64,000 nt of DNA from Singulisphaera acidiphila DSM 18658 (GCF_000242455.2 NC_019892.1:3224001-3288000), one strand, 5' to 3'; shown: positions 17,338 to 26,487, counted from the first letter of the stretch. Notes: generated by a model from the sequence alone, not told the origin. Numbers and translations are program-made.

Positions 17338-18261
17338 TTACATACGGAACCGCTGCACGCGATGATTGTTCGAGTCGATAACCGAGACCGCGCCCGTGTG
17401 GTCGATGGCGAGAGCGAACGGGTTGTAGAGTTGACCAGGGCCACGCCCCGCACTCCCCCAGACGCCCAGCGATCGGCCCTCGAGACTGAACTTCTGAACG
17501 CGATGGTTGCCATACTCGCAGACATAGAGAGCGTGGTCCGGCCCGATCGCCAGGTCATACGGATAGTTCATCTGCCCGGGGGCACCGCCACGCGTCCCCC
17601 AGTGGAAAAGCAACTTGCCCATCGTATCGAAGACCTGGATCCGGTGGTTGCAACTGTCAGCCACATAGATCCGATCCTGATCGTCGATAGCCAGCGCCCT
17701 GGGCTTGAGGAACTCCCCGAGAGCATAGCCATGCCCCCCCCACTGGCGAAGCCACTTCCCTTCCGGCGAGAAAACCTGGATCCGGTCGTTGTCGCCGTAA
17801 TCCCCCACGTAAAAATTGCCCGCCCGGTCGATCACAGCATCGGTCGGATAGCCGAACCGCCCCGGGGTCGTCCCTTGCACTCCGTCCCCAAGCTGGAACA
17901 AGAGTTCGCCCTGGAGCGAGTAGACGAGCACGCGGTAGAAATGGGTGTCGGAAACGAGCAGCCTGCCGTAACGGTCCACGGTCAGACCGCTCGGTCCGTC
18001 GACGTTGAAGTCGGGCGTTCGCCAACCCAGCAGATATTTTCCATCGCGGTCGAAGGCCTGTATCCGATCGGTGAGATCGGCCATGTAGAGCCGATCCTTG
18101 CCATCGAACGCAGCCGCCCTCGGCTTGTGCAACCAGCCCGGGCGCGTCCCGTGAATCCCCCAGACCACGTCCGGACGTGAATTCGCTCCACCGTCGCAGC
18201 CCAAAAAGCTGACGGCCATGAGCAGACTCAGCCAGGAGGCCATACGGGTACGCTGGCTCAT
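17338..18261 (-). CDS. NHL-repeat beta-propeller lipoprotein
   Basis: A predicted 307-aa exported lipoprotein: positively charged start, hydrophobic stretch and SFLGC at about residues 18-22 as a likely lipidation site. Then come six NHL-type repeats (for example PRAAAFDGKDRLYMADL, YPTDAVIDRAGNFYVGDYG, PRALAIDDQDRIYVAD, NPFALAIDHTGAVSVID). These should form a six-bladed propeller that binds protein or carbohydrate. It is the first gene of the seven-gene minus-strand operon, with 29 bp to the double-VWA gene, which suggests it is an envelope-anchored receptor or scaffold for that system. The role is inference. Confidence 0.82.
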   Translation of the reverse strand: MSQRTRMASWLSLLMAVSFLGCDGGANSRPDVVWGIHGTRPGWLHKPRAAAFDGKDRLYMADLTDRIQAFDRDGKYLLGWRTPDFNVDGPSGLTVDRYGRLLVSDTHFYRVLVYSLQGELLFQLGDGVQGTTPGRFGYPTDAVIDRAGNFYVGDYGDNDRIQVFSPEGKWLRQWGGHGYALGEFLKPRALAIDDQDRIYVADSCNHRIQVFDTMGKLLFHWGTRGGAPGQMNYPYDLAIGPDHALYVCEYGNHRVQKFSLEGRSLGVWGSAGRGPGQLYNPFALAIDHTGAVSVIDSNNHRVQRFRM

Positions 18262-18397
18262 GTCAAGGAGAACTCAATCAAGTCAGTTGGGAGTCGGCGG
18301 ACCGATTCGCTAAACTGTACTCAGAGACCAAGCTCCGACGCAAGTCCTAGGCCCTTCGTTTCAGCCGGCATTATTTCGTGATAAAGAGCGTGATTGC

Positions 18398-18703
18398 ATG
18401 GCATGTTTCTGGAAAGTATGTGACGTGGCCGACGTGATCGAGGGCCAGGGCTTGCCCGTCGAGGTGGACGGGCTTGGGATTGCCATTTTCAATGACGGCG
18501 GTCAGTTTCACGCGTTGTTGGGGCGCTGTCCTCACGCCAACGGTTCGATGGGCCAGGGGTGGATCGAGGACGGGGAGGTGGTTTGTCCGCTTCATCGCTG
18601 GCGGTTCAAACTCACGACCGGCCGCTGCACAACGGTCGGCGGCAACTCCCTGCATCGATTCCGGTGCGAGGTCCGTGGCGATGAGGTCTGGGTCGAGGTC
18701 TGA
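18398..18703 (+). CDS. Rieske [2Fe-2S] protein, NirD-like
   Basis: A predicted 101-aa single-domain Rieske protein. The cluster ligands are visible as CPHANGSM (Cys-X-His) and CPLHRWRF (Cys-X2-His) with 17 residues between, and the protein has no transport signal, so it is cytosolic. Its length matches small Rieske ferredoxins and the NirD subunit of assimilatory nitrite reductase, but no nirB is nearby, so it is better called an orphan electron-transfer or regulatory Rieske protein. It is transcribed away from the NHL operon and converges with the MBL-fold gene (36-bp gap). Confidence 0.85.
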   Translation: MACFWKVCDVADVIEGQGLPVEVDGLGIAIFNDGGQFHALLGRCPHANGSMGQGWIEDGEVVCPLHRWRFKLTTGRCTTVGGNSLHRFRCEVRGDEVWVEV

Positions 18704-18739
18704 GTGCAGAGCAGGGCCCCGGCAGCCTTCGCCTCGCGT

Positions 18740-19621
18740 TCAGAGCCAGAGTTTGAGTCGGCCGCGCAGGTTGTCCGGCAGCCGCTTGTCGACGATCCGC
18801 TGGATCTGGTCGGGGTGGAGCCGGGTGCTGAAGTGGGACGCGATGATGACCTCGTTCTCGAACCGGTCCGCGCGGGCGATGATGTCGTCCAGGTGGGTAT
18901 GACCGTACTTGTGGATGAGCGACGGGCGGTCGCCCGGCGCGACGAAGGTCATCTCGAGAATGATGATCTCCGCATGGTAGAGGTCGGGGAGCCCGTCGAG
19001 CCCTGCGGGGGCGGTATCACCCAGGTAGGCGACCTTCGGCATCCGGATTTCGGTCGAGACCTCGACACCCGAGAGGCGGATGTCACGAATCTCCTCGCCG
19101 CTCAGGTCGTGGTACTCGGGTTTGAGTTTCCTGCGCCGCTCGTAGACGAGATAGCCGATGGCCGGAATCGTGTGCTTGGTCGCAAACGTTTTCACCACCA
19201 GTTCACGGCTGAGTTCGATCTCCTGGCCGGGAACGACGCCGACGAGCTTCGCGGGCAACCGCCCCCGATCGAGCTTTTGGAATGCGCGAAGGAGCATTTC
19301 GACGGCTTCGATCGCCTCGGCAGGGAGATAGATGGTGGGGGGCTCCATCTTCATCATCCGTCGTCGGGCCACGTAAACCGGGAGTGCCGCGATATGGTCG
19401 AGGTGGGTGTGCGAAAGGAACCAGGTTGGCGTCGACATGAACGACCAAGGCTGGGCCCCGAGGTCGAAGCCAAGCTTCAGTTCGGGGATCCGCCAATAGG
19501 TCTGGACGGCGGCACGCGAGTATCCTTCGACGGTCAGCCCTTTGTGGATCAGGGAGCGAACCGGGGCATTGTCGACCGGATGGTCCAGCGATTCCACCGT
19601 CGTATCGAGATCCGAACTCAA
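18740..19621 (-). CDS. MBL-fold metallo-hydrolase, RNase Z-like
   Basis: A predicted metallo-beta-lactamase-fold hydrolase of 293 aa. The metal-binding HTHLDH motif (in [14 protein letters not shown]), an Asp in YLGDTAPAG and a further His in YGHTHLDDI follow the RNase Z/ElaC pattern. The RNase Z exosite arm is not clear, so tRNA 3' processing is possible but not established. I prefer the TTG start at 19621: AAGGAGAGAGGA precedes it, whereas extending to 19687 would run into the plus-strand -10 element at 19679 and add residues without family resemblance. Confidence 0.78.
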   Translation of the reverse strand: MSSDLDTTVESLDHPVDNAPVRSLIHKGLTVEGYSRAAVQTYWRIPELKLGFDLGAQPWSFMSTPTWFLSHTHLDHIAALPVYVARRRMMKMEPPTIYLPAEAIEAVEMLLRAFQKLDRGRLPAKLVGVVPGQEIELSRELVVKTFATKHTIPAIGYLVYERRRKLKPEYHDLSGEEIRDIRLSGVEVSTEIRMPKVAYLGDTAPAGLDGLPDLYHAEIIILEMTFVAPGDRPSLIHKYGHTHLDDIIARADRFENEVIIASHFSTRLHPDQIQRIVDKRLPDNLRGRLKLWL

Positions 19622-19678
19622 CGATCCTCTCTCCTTCCCAGACCAGTTGCAAACCTCTTCGCTCGCGTTCCCACCTAG

Positions 19679-19684
19679 TATAAT
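19679..19684 (+). promoter_or_regulatory. -10 element upstream of the PfkB-like gene
   Basis: A perfect TATAAT lies 50 bp before the ATG at 19735 in the short divergent region. No good -35 is seen at 17 bp (TCTTCG); spacing to TTCGCT is 15 bp. The -10 alone supports a sigma-70-type promoter. Confidence 0.4.
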
Positions 19685-19734
19685 CAACGCGGCGACGTTA
19701 CGACGAGACTGCGGCTCTTGAGAGGTCAGACGGG

Positions 19735-20829
19735 ATGGGGCAACGGACTCTGGTTTTTGGCCCGGCCTACCTCGATCGGGTCCTCCGAGTGGACCAGCCC
19801 CTCCTCGACCTGGATCTTGGAGGGCCCCTCGATCAGAGCGTCGACGGGCAGTTGCGGTTCGGTCCCGGTCTCACCCTGGTCGATCCGGACGGCGGGTTGA
19901 TGGACTTGGCACTTCCCGCCGACTGGCCTGGTCCAACGGGTCGAATTGAACTCGCGCGGACCCTCGCGCCTCCGACTTCGTCGATGAGGAGAAACGTCCA
20001 GGGCCTTTCCTGGAGCGACGATCTCGGCGGGATGGGGGCTGGATTCGCCGCCGCGCTTGGTGGCGACCTCGTCAGTGCACTCGGCAGCGAGGACGATCCG
20101 ACGAGCCAGGCCATCACCGCGCGACTGCAAAACCTCGGGATCGCCCATCACCCGATCCGGTTCCCGGATCATCCCGCCGACTGGACCCTGCTGATCACCA
20201 GCGGGAAGTACGGCGATAAGCTGCCGATCGGCTTCCGAGGCTGCCATGCGGCGCTGACCTCCCTGGCCCCTTGGCTCGATCAGCCGTGCACGCTCAGAGT
20301 CGTGGCCGGCCTGCCGAATCGGATTGCTTCCCAGGCGCTACGCGCCCCCGGAGCGGGCGCACGATTCTTTGCTCCCGCCATGAGAAACATCCTCGATTGC
20401 GATTGCCCGATCTCGCGTTTCGCGGAAGCGATCGACGTGCTCAGTTGCAACCGCCACGAGTGGGAGCAACTGGCCGACCGCGAAGAGGTGGCCTGGAAAC
20501 TCTCGGTGCTCGCCATCACCGAAGGCGCCGATGGTTGCGTCGTCCGGTTCACGAGCCCGACGGGAGAGCCAATCTCCCTGCGTGTTCCCGCATTTCCGAG
20601 GAGCCGGCCGCCACGCGACACCAACCGGGCTGGTGAAGCGTTTGCGTCGACCCTGGTCGCAACCCTAGTCGCAGGGGGTTGGGCTCCCGGAGTCGCCGAT
20701 GAGTCACTCGTCCGCACCGCAACGGAACGGGCCTCGGCAGCCGCGGCGCTGGTGCTCGACCGGCTGGAATTCGGGTTTCCGACACCCGAGGAAATCGATA
20801 CGGCCCTGGTTGCGGGGCGCATCGACTGA
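19735..20829 (+). CDS. PfkB-family protein with altered catalytic motif
   Basis: A predicted 364-aa protein with the ribokinase/PfkB fold: N-terminal [38 protein letters not shown] (in part, about 98-121), [22 protein letters not shown] and a C-terminal motif at 295-302. In active sugar kinases that motif is DTxGAGD with the last Asp as catalytic base. Here it reads DTNRAGEA, so the anion-hole Gly is Arg and the base is Glu301. It may be a weak or changed kinase, or a non-catalytic relative; the substrate cannot be named. The start ATG is 50 bp downstream of a TATAAT element. Confidence 0.72.
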   Translation: MGQRTLVFGPAYLDRVLRVDQPLLDLDLGGPLDQSVDGQLRFGPGLTLVDPDGGLMDLALPADWPGPTGRIELARTLAPPTSSMRRNVQGLSWSDDLGGMGAGFAAALGGDLVSALGSEDDPTSQAITARLQNLGIAHHPIRFPDHPADWTLLITSGKYGDKLPIGFRGCHAALTSLAPWLDQPCTLRVVAGLPNRIASQALRAPGAGARFFAPAMRNILDCDCPISRFAEAIDVLSCNRHEWEQLADREEVAWKLSVLAITEGADGCVVRFTSPTGEPISLRVPAFPRSRPPRDTNRAGEAFASTLVATLVAGGWAPGVADESLVRTATERASAAAALVLDRLEFGFPTPEEIDTALVAGRID

Positions 20830-20859
20830 GGCCCTCAAGACGCGGGCCAGGATCTCCGC

Positions 20860-20865
20860 TACAAT
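20860..20865 (+). promoter_or_regulatory. Possible -10 element before the 20914 gene
   Basis: TACAAT stands 48 bp upstream of the ATG at 20914, in the gap after the PfkB-like gene. No -35 element of good quality is visible at the right spacing, so this is tentative. Confidence 0.28.
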
Positions 20866-20913
20866 GCGGCGACGCTCGAAAATGGGAACGACGCTTTGAG
20901 GAGGGGACCCTTG

Positions 20914-21564
20914 ATGAGAGTCATGCAATCGGGTCTGTTGGTCGTCGTCGTGGTTGCCGCTCTGGCGACATCAGCCCGGCTGTCGCTCCGGGCTCAGGAC
21001 TCGAAGGGCCCGGACGAGCCCAAGGTGGTCACGAAGCCGGCCGACACCGGGCTCGAGGCTTCGCGATCCGTTCTGGATGCCCTGGAGCGAGACTTTGACC
21101 TGCCGTTCGGTGACCCAACCCCCTTGGAGGAGGTCTGCCGTTACCTCCGCCGTAGCCTGAACGCCCCAGTCGTCCTCGACCTCGCCGCGCTCGCCAGACA
21201 ACACGTTCAGAAGAACGACAGTGTGGAACTCGAGTTGAAAGGGGTTCGGCTCAAGACCGGGCTCAAACTCTTGCTCGACCAGGTCGGTCTGACCTACCGC
21301 GTCGTCCCCGAAGACAACCTCTTGATCCTGACGGACAACCAGGGTGCCGACGACCCGTTGAAACGAATCCAGGCCGAGGTCCACGAACTTCACCTCGAGA
21401 TTCACGACGTCCAGGACGCGCTCAACGAAGTCCACGCCGCCCTCGGCCTCGGTGAAGGGGTGAAGATTCAAAAGCCGACCATCATTGAGGAAATGCCCGA
21501 CGGGACCATCGAAGAGAAGGCGGCTCCGCCCCCGGCCACAACGCGTCCCCGACGGGGAATCTAA
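20914..21564 (+). CDS. Exported protein with STN-like domain
   Basis: A predicted 216-aa protein. A hydrophobic N-terminal stretch (LLVVVVVAALATSARLSL) is a signal peptide or anchor. Residues about 55-145 resemble the secretin/TonB short N-terminal (STN) fold: PLEEVCRYLRRSLNAPVVLD, then VRLKTGLKLLLDQVGLTYRV and a DNLLILTD strand. A short helical segment and a Pro-rich tail follow. STN domains bind partner proteins in the periplasm; here the domain stands alone, as in several planctomycete proteins. The start is chosen at the ATG 7 bases after GAGGAGGGG. Function unknown. Confidence 0.7.
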   Translation: MRVMQSGLLVVVVVAALATSARLSLRAQDSKGPDEPKVVTKPADTGLEASRSVLDALERDFDLPFGDPTPLEEVCRYLRRSLNAPVVLDLAALARQHVQKNDSVELELKGVRLKTGLKLLLDQVGLTYRVVPEDNLLILTDNQGADDPLKRIQAEVHELHLEIHDVQDALNEVHAALGLGEGVKIQKPTIIEEMPDGTIEEKAAPPPATTRPRRGI

Positions 21565-21670
21565 GAAGGAATGACGGCCGGGCCGGCCGTTATTGAGGAT
21601 TTGCCGGAAGCAACGCCTTAGCGAGCCTGCATTTGAGTGCCTGGCACTCGCCTACCGAGGACGAAGGGGA

Positions 21671-22933
21671 ATGCGCATCATGACCTCGGGCCGTCGAATT
21701 GTCACCACGCTGCCGGTCGCGGCGACAGGGCAAGTTCCGATTCGCAAGAGCCGCCGACGTTCCGAGCCGTCCGACGCCCCGCGCGGCTGGAGCCGGTGGC
21801 TGGGTGAGCCGAGGAACACCGTTTTCCTCGTTCTGGCGTCGGCCTTGCTCTTCGGCGGGGGGAGAAAGTTGCTCCAATGGTGGCGTGCTCGTGCCATTGT
21901 GGCACGGCTCGGCGAACCCAGCCTGACGGCCGAGGCCATCGAAGCGGCCTCATGCCACAGGCGAGCCCCCGTGATGGACCTGTTCCGGATTCTGACGACC
22001 GCTGAGTCTGAACCGTTGCGATGGGCCGCGGGCCGGACACTCGCCGTTCTGTGGGCTCAGGACAACCTGATCGTCGAGGAGGAAAAAGCACTCCTACTTC
22101 GCGGATTCGCCACAACCTGGCAGGCTCGCCGCCGCTATCCGAGGCAGCTTCATGCGCCGATTCCGATCTCGGTCTCCTACGGCGTTCCCTTCCTCACCGA
22201 AGCCGGAATGGGGGTCGGGCCGGAGAACCTCGAGTGGTCTCACCGGATCATGGGAACGCGACGCGCAACCCACGAATCGTTTACCCCATGGAAAGCAGGG
22301 GCCGGGCACGCCACCTTCGACCTGATCCCCGACGACTTCGACACCAACGGCCCACACCGGCTCGTCCTCCAAGCCAGGGCCCGAACGAGCGGACTCACCG
22401 ACGCCTGGGAACTCGACCTGCCCCAGATTCCGTTCCACATCGAGTTTGACCCGGCCCTCAGCCCCAACGCGCTCTTCACGCTGGCCGACGCGTCGCGGGG
22501 AGAGAAGCTGGCCCGAACGGTGGAACTCGAGCCGATCGAGGCGAATGAATCGGAGGCGGCGAAATACCTCCCTCTCAACGAGGAGTTCGCTTTTCGAGAC
22601 GCTCCGCAGTTGCGGGTCACGACCCCGCTCCCGTGTGACTTGGCCCATACGGTGGAAATCGAGATTGAAGGGGTCTCGGGACGGTTTGCGGGCGGCGCGG
22701 TCGTCGTGAGCGGGCAAGGGTCGATCCCGGAACCGCAGGCCGAGAGCCGCAGGTTCCCCCTGGGGCCGATTGAAGCGCTCCCTCACGAGGCAATCGACCG
22801 TCCCGGCACTCGGCGAGTTCGAGCCATTTTGAAGGCCGATCCCGACCGAGGCTGGGGTGATCCCGATATTCGTTCGATCTGGCCAGGGACGCTCGAGACC
22901 GACTGGGTCAACGTTGAGGTCGTCCGCCGCTGA
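21671..22933 (+). CDS. Single-pass membrane protein of unknown function
   Basis: A predicted 420-aa protein. A basic N-terminus, one hydrophobic helix (around NTVFLVLASALLFGG), a helical segment with an amphipathic HEAT-like look (about 90-150) and then beta-rich sequence to the end. The ATG at 21671 is preceded by GAAGGGGA and is preferred over an upstream in-frame codon at 21593. I recognise no domain. Its last 26 bp overlap the end of pdxA on the other strand. Confidence 0.65.
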   Translation: MRIMTSGRRIVTTLPVAATGQVPIRKSRRRSEPSDAPRGWSRWLGEPRNTVFLVLASALLFGGGRKLLQWWRARAIVARLGEPSLTAEAIEAASCHRRAPVMDLFRILTTAESEPLRWAAGRTLAVLWAQDNLIVEEEKALLLRGFATTWQARRRYPRQLHAPIPISVSYGVPFLTEAGMGVGPENLEWSHRIMGTRRATHESFTPWKAGAGHATFDLIPDDFDTNGPHRLVLQARARTSGLTDAWELDLPQIPFHIEFDPALSPNALFTLADASRGEKLARTVELEPIEANESEAAKYLPLNEEFAFRDAPQLRVTTPLPCDLAHTVEIEIEGVSGRFAGGAVVVSGQGSIPEPQAESRRFPLGPIEALPHEAIDRPGTRRVRAILKADPDRGWGDPDIRSIWPGTLETDWVNVEVVRR

Positions 22934-23990
22934 ACGTCGGTTCAATCGGGGCGGCGAACCGCTTGCCGGCCACGAGTCGCGCCGCGACGCGGACCGCCTC
23001 GATCAGGCTCGATGTCTCGGCACGTCCCTTCCAGGCAATGTCGAAGGCCGTTCCGTGCGCCACGCTGGTCCGGATGATCGGAAGCCCGAGGGTCACGTTG
23101 ACCGCTCGATCAAAGCCGATCGTCTTGAGGGCCACGTGCCCCTGGTCGTGGTACATGGCAACGACCGCGTCGAACTCGCCGGCGATCGCGCGAACGAAGA
23201 GGGTGTCGCTGGCAATCGGCCCGATCGCATTGATCCCTGCTTCCACAGCACGCGCGATCGCAGGGGCGATGATCCTCTCTTCCTCGTCGCCGAAGAGTCC
23301 CCCTTCGCCTCCGTGCGGGTTGAGCGCAGCCACCGCAACGCGAGGCGGCCTCCCCTCCGTCAACGGGCGGATCGCCCGGTCGGCAAGGAGGATTTTCGAC
23401 TCCACCGCCTCGACCGTCAGGAGGTCGAAGACGCTACGGAGCGGAACGTGCAACGTGGCATGGACCACACCGAGCCCTGTGTCTCCGGCACCCACCGGCG
23501 GCCCGATGTAGAGCATCATGGCATGGTCGGCGACGCCGCAACGCTCGGCGAGGATCTCGGTATGCCCCGGGTGCAGTACTCCGCCGGCGCGGAGCGCTTC
23601 CTTATGGAGCGGAAGCGTGGTGATCGCGTCGATTCGACCGGCAAGGGCAAGGTCGACGGCGGTAATCAGATAGTCGTAAGCCGCCCGCCCCGCTCGAGGA
23701 TCGACCAGGCCGGGGGCGACGTCGGCCACGTCTTCATCAGTCGCCTCAAGGCAGGGAATGAGCCTCGCCGTCGGCCGCGCGTCCTCAGGCCGGCTGATCG
23801 ACTGCACCACCGCCTGCCCGCCGACACAAGCCAGAGCCCGTTCCAGGACTGACTTGCTTCCAATCACAAACGGACGCGCAAGGGCCCGGAGCGGAGAGTC
23901 GCCCCAAGCCCGGGCGATGACTTCGGGCCCGATGCCCGCCACATCCCCCATGGTCAACGCCACGAGTGGCCTGTCATCTTGCAGATTCAT
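22908..23990 (-). CDS. pdxA: 4-hydroxythreonine-4-phosphate dehydrogenase (PdxA)
   Basis: A predicted 360-aa NAD-dependent, metal-requiring enzyme that oxidises 4-phosphohydroxy-L-threonine in pyridoxal 5'-phosphate synthesis (DXP-dependent route). Family hallmarks are LTMGDVAGIGPEV at the N-terminus, HPGHTEIL, NPHGGEGGLFGDEE, HDQGHVALK and GTAFDIAWKG. The metal-binding histidines are in the HPGHTE and YHDQGH segments. The ATG at 23990 follows GGGGAAGTTG; upstream in-frame sequence is not PdxA-like. Some PdxA2 paralogues act on 4-phospho-threonate or erythronate, but no sugar-acid genes are nearby. Its 3' end overlaps the convergent neighbour by 26 bp. Confidence 0.9.
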   Translation of the reverse strand: MNLQDDRPLVALTMGDVAGIGPEVIARAWGDSPLRALARPFVIGSKSVLERALACVGGQAVVQSISRPEDARPTARLIPCLEATDEDVADVAPGLVDPRAGRAAYDYLITAVDLALAGRIDAITTLPLHKEALRAGGVLHPGHTEILAERCGVADHAMMLYIGPPVGAGDTGLGVVHATLHVPLRSVFDLLTVEAVESKILLADRAIRPLTEGRPPRVAVAALNPHGGEGGLFGDEEERIIAPAIARAVEAGINAIGPIASDTLFVRAIAGEFDAVVAMYHDQGHVALKTIGFDRAVNVTLGLPIIRTSVAHGTAFDIAWKGRAETSSLIEAVRVAARLVAGKRFAAPIEPTFSGGRPQR

Positions 23991-24042
23991 CAACTTCCCC
24001 CCAGCCTGCCTGCGGATGGAATATGACCTTCGAGGATCGAGA

Positions 24043-24207
24043 TCAATGAGTCGCGATGGCTCGCGGCGGTTTCGTCCGCGCGTCCCCCGCCTCGGTCCCG
24101 TTCGTCTCGTCGGAGAGTGTCCGCTGCACCCGGTGCGAAGCAGGCGTCTCTCCGCAGCCAAGCGGGGCGGCGAGCAGAAAGAACGCAAATATAAGAGTGC
24201 GGGTCAA
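24043..24207 (-). CDS. Possible 54-aa lipoprotein upstream of pdxA
   Basis: A short minus-strand frame from TTG 24207 to stop 24043. It begins LTRTLIFAFFLLAAPLGCGE, a compact signal sequence with Cys at residue 18 (APLGC, an imperfect lipobox), followed by a hydrophilic 36-residue tail. GGAAGGA lies nine bases before the TTG. It is 52 bp upstream of pdxA on the same strand, and the envelope-type signature is the only functional hint. Small lipoproteins of this sort are common, but a chance frame cannot be excluded. Confidence 0.38.
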   Translation of the reverse strand: MTRTLIFAFFLLAAPLGCGETPASHRVQRTLSDETNGTEAGDARTKPPRAIATH

Positions 24208-24665
24208 GCAAGGACGTCCTTCCAAGGCGCGACACAGCGATGAGTTTGGGTTCGGCAAAGAACATTCTCGAATGCTGGTGAGACGACCGTAACGCCCGAT
24301 TATCACCTGGGCAAGTCTTCCCTGTCGAGTCGAAACAAACGGGCGATCAGTATCTTGCCGAAGTAGTCGAGGCCCTCCCTTTCTGATTCGTTCGGACGGA
24401 AAGCAATGGCCTCGCCCTTGATCGTTCATCGCCCGCCGAAGAATGTGGCTCAAAGTCATTGAATGGGACCCCCAAGGGGAGATTTCGCCAAGTTGAACCA
24501 TCGAGACGGACGGGGCAACTGGTCAATGTTGTGGCGGTTGGTTAAGATGCAGCCAGGGAAGTATCTAGGAAGGAACCGATCCACGATCGGGGTGGGTGGT
24601 GTCATCCTCAACGAGGGCGACACATGTCCGCCAAGTGTCTTTCGCCGGGGGGGAAGGTCAGGTCG
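24208..24665. other. Intergenic region before the radical SAM gene
   Basis: Divergent spacer of about 460 bp. It should hold the promoter for the radical SAM/membrane protein operon; TAAGAT at about 24544 is the best -10 candidate but lacks a spaced -35. Upstream extension of the small-lipoprotein frame (to 24501) has no coding character. I see nothing else. Confidence 0.35.
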
Positions 24666-26462
24666 ATGGTCAATCAGACACTGAAAGACTTTATCGTTAC
24701 GAGGATCCTGCCCGGCGTCACCACCCCTGCGCAATACATTGGCGGCGAGTTGAACAGCACTCCCAAGGACCATCGCGAAGTCCGAGGACTGGTCTGCCTT
24801 GCCTTTCCCGACACCTACGCTCTCGGCATGAGCCACCACGGCCTTCAGGTGCTCTACAGCCTGATGAATGCCGCGGATTGGGCCTGCGAACGTGCGTTCA
24901 CTCCATTGCCCGACTTCGAGAAGGCACTCCGCGAACATGACCTCCCGCTCTACGGCCTGGAGACGTTCACGCCGCTGAATCGCTTCGACGTGCTCGGGTT
25001 TTCGCTCCAGTACGAGATTTGCTACACGAACGTGCTGACGATGCTCGACCTGGGCGGAATCACCCTCCACGCTGTGGATCGCGGGCCGGACGAAACGCTT
25101 GTCATTGCCGGAGGCCCCGGAGCGCAGAACCCGGAATTGATCGCTCCCTACATCGACCTGTTCGTCGTGGGCGACGGCGAGCCCAGCCTGCCGATCGTCT
25201 GCGAACTCTGGAAGTCGATGCAAGGGGATCCCAACCTCAGCCGGGAAGACAAGCTGGCCAAGATCGCCGGAAGCGTGAACTGGGCCTACGTCCCTCGGTT
25301 CTACGAGCATCAGTATGCTCCCGACGGCACAATTACGGCGATCGAGCGAACGCGAAGCGACGTGCCCGCCGCGATCAAGGCCTGCGTGATCGACTGCCTG
25401 GACGCAAGCCCTTTGCCGACAGCACCGATCCTGCCGTTTGTCGAGACGGCCCACGACCGGATTGCCATCGAAATCATGCGCGGATGCCCCTGGCAGTGCC
25501 GGTTCTGCCAGAGCACGGTCATCAAGCGTCCGCTCCGGTTTCGGACGGTCGAAACGATCGTCAACGCAGCGATGGAAAGCTACAAGAATACCGGCCATGA
25601 CGAGATCAGCCTGCTGTCGCTCTCAACCAGCGACTATCCTGATTTCGAGAAGCTCGTGACCCGGATGAGTGAGGTTTTCACTCCCCTTGGCGTGAAGATT
25701 TCGCTGCCGAGTTTGCGGATCACCGAGACGTTGAAAAAGATCCCGGCGCTGCTGGCCGAAGGGCGACGCGGTGGGCTGACTCTCGCCCCTGAAGTGGCCC
25801 GCGACGACATGCGCGAGCAGATCCGCAAGCCGATCAACAACCAGGACCTCTACGACGGTGCGGCGGAAGCCTTCCGGCGGGGCTGGCGCAAGGTGAAGCT
25901 CTACTTCATGTGCGGCCTGCCCGGCGAGCGTCCGGCCGACCTCGACGGCATCATCGACATGGCGGAAACGATCGCGAGGATCGGCAAGGATGTCACCGGG
26001 CGCTACGCCGATGTGGTCGCCAGTGTTTCGAACTTCGTCCCGAAACCGCACACTCCGTACCAGTGGAATGGGATGCAGACCCGCGAGTATTTTCACTGGG
26101 CGCACAAGTATCTGCGGTCCAGGGTCAGAATCCGTTCGGTCACCGTCAAGTGCCACGATATCGAGCGAAGCCTGCTCGAAGGCATCTTGACCCGAGGCGA
26201 CCGCCGAGTGGCCGAGGGGCTCGAAGAAGTCTGGAAACGGGGAGCCCGCCTCGACGCCTGGTCGGAATATTTCGATTCCAAGCTCTGGTGGTCGACCTTC
26301 GCGGAGTTGGGAATCGACGTACCTTTCTACAGCCAGCGCGAACGGCCCGTCGACGAGATCCTGCCTTGGGACCACATTCACGTCAAGAAGGGGCGTGAGT
26401 ATCTTGCCAAGGAGCAGAATCGCTCGATCGTCCAGCTCGAAGCAATGGCCGGAGCCGTTTGA
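24666..26462 (+). CDS. Radical SAM protein, TIGR03960-like (B12-binding fold)
   Basis: A predicted 598-aa iron-sulfur enzyme. Residues about 1-215 form a cobalamin-binding-like fold (GVTTPAQYIGGE ... LVCLAFPDTYALGMSHHGLQ; VIAGGPGAQNPE). A radical SAM domain follows with the cluster motif CPWQCRFCQ (Cys-X3-Cys-X2-Cys). It resembles TIGR03960, whose members usually sit next to or are fused to a DUF2344 (TIGR03936) protein; no such partner is adjacent here. The substrate is unknown. The ATG at 24666 gives an N-terminus that fits the family; another in-frame ATG is at 24624. It ends 25 bp before the membrane protein gene. Confidence 0.82.
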   Translation: MVNQTLKDFIVTRILPGVTTPAQYIGGELNSTPKDHREVRGLVCLAFPDTYALGMSHHGLQVLYSLMNAADWACERAFTPLPDFEKALREHDLPLYGLETFTPLNRFDVLGFSLQYEICYTNVLTMLDLGGITLHAVDRGPDETLVIAGGPGAQNPELIAPYIDLFVVGDGEPSLPIVCELWKSMQGDPNLSREDKLAKIAGSVNWAYVPRFYEHQYAPDGTITAIERTRSDVPAAIKACVIDCLDASPLPTAPILPFVETAHDRIAIEIMRGCPWQCRFCQSTVIKRPLRFRTVETIVNAAMESYKNTGHDEISLLSLSTSDYPDFEKLVTRMSEVFTPLGVKISLPSLRITETLKKIPALLAEGRRGGLTLAPEVARDDMREQIRKPINNQDLYDGAAEAFRRGWRKVKLYFMCGLPGERPADLDGIIDMAETIARIGKDVTGRYADVVASVSNFVPKPHTPYQWNGMQTREYFHWAHKYLRSRVRIRSVTVKCHDIERSLLEGILTRGDRRVAEGLEEVWKRGARLDAWSEYFDSKLWWSTFAELGIDVPFYSQRERPVDEILPWDHIHVKKGREYLAKEQNRSIVQLEAMAGAV

Positions 26463-26487
26463 GCCACTTCCGAAAGGGCGATGGGAC

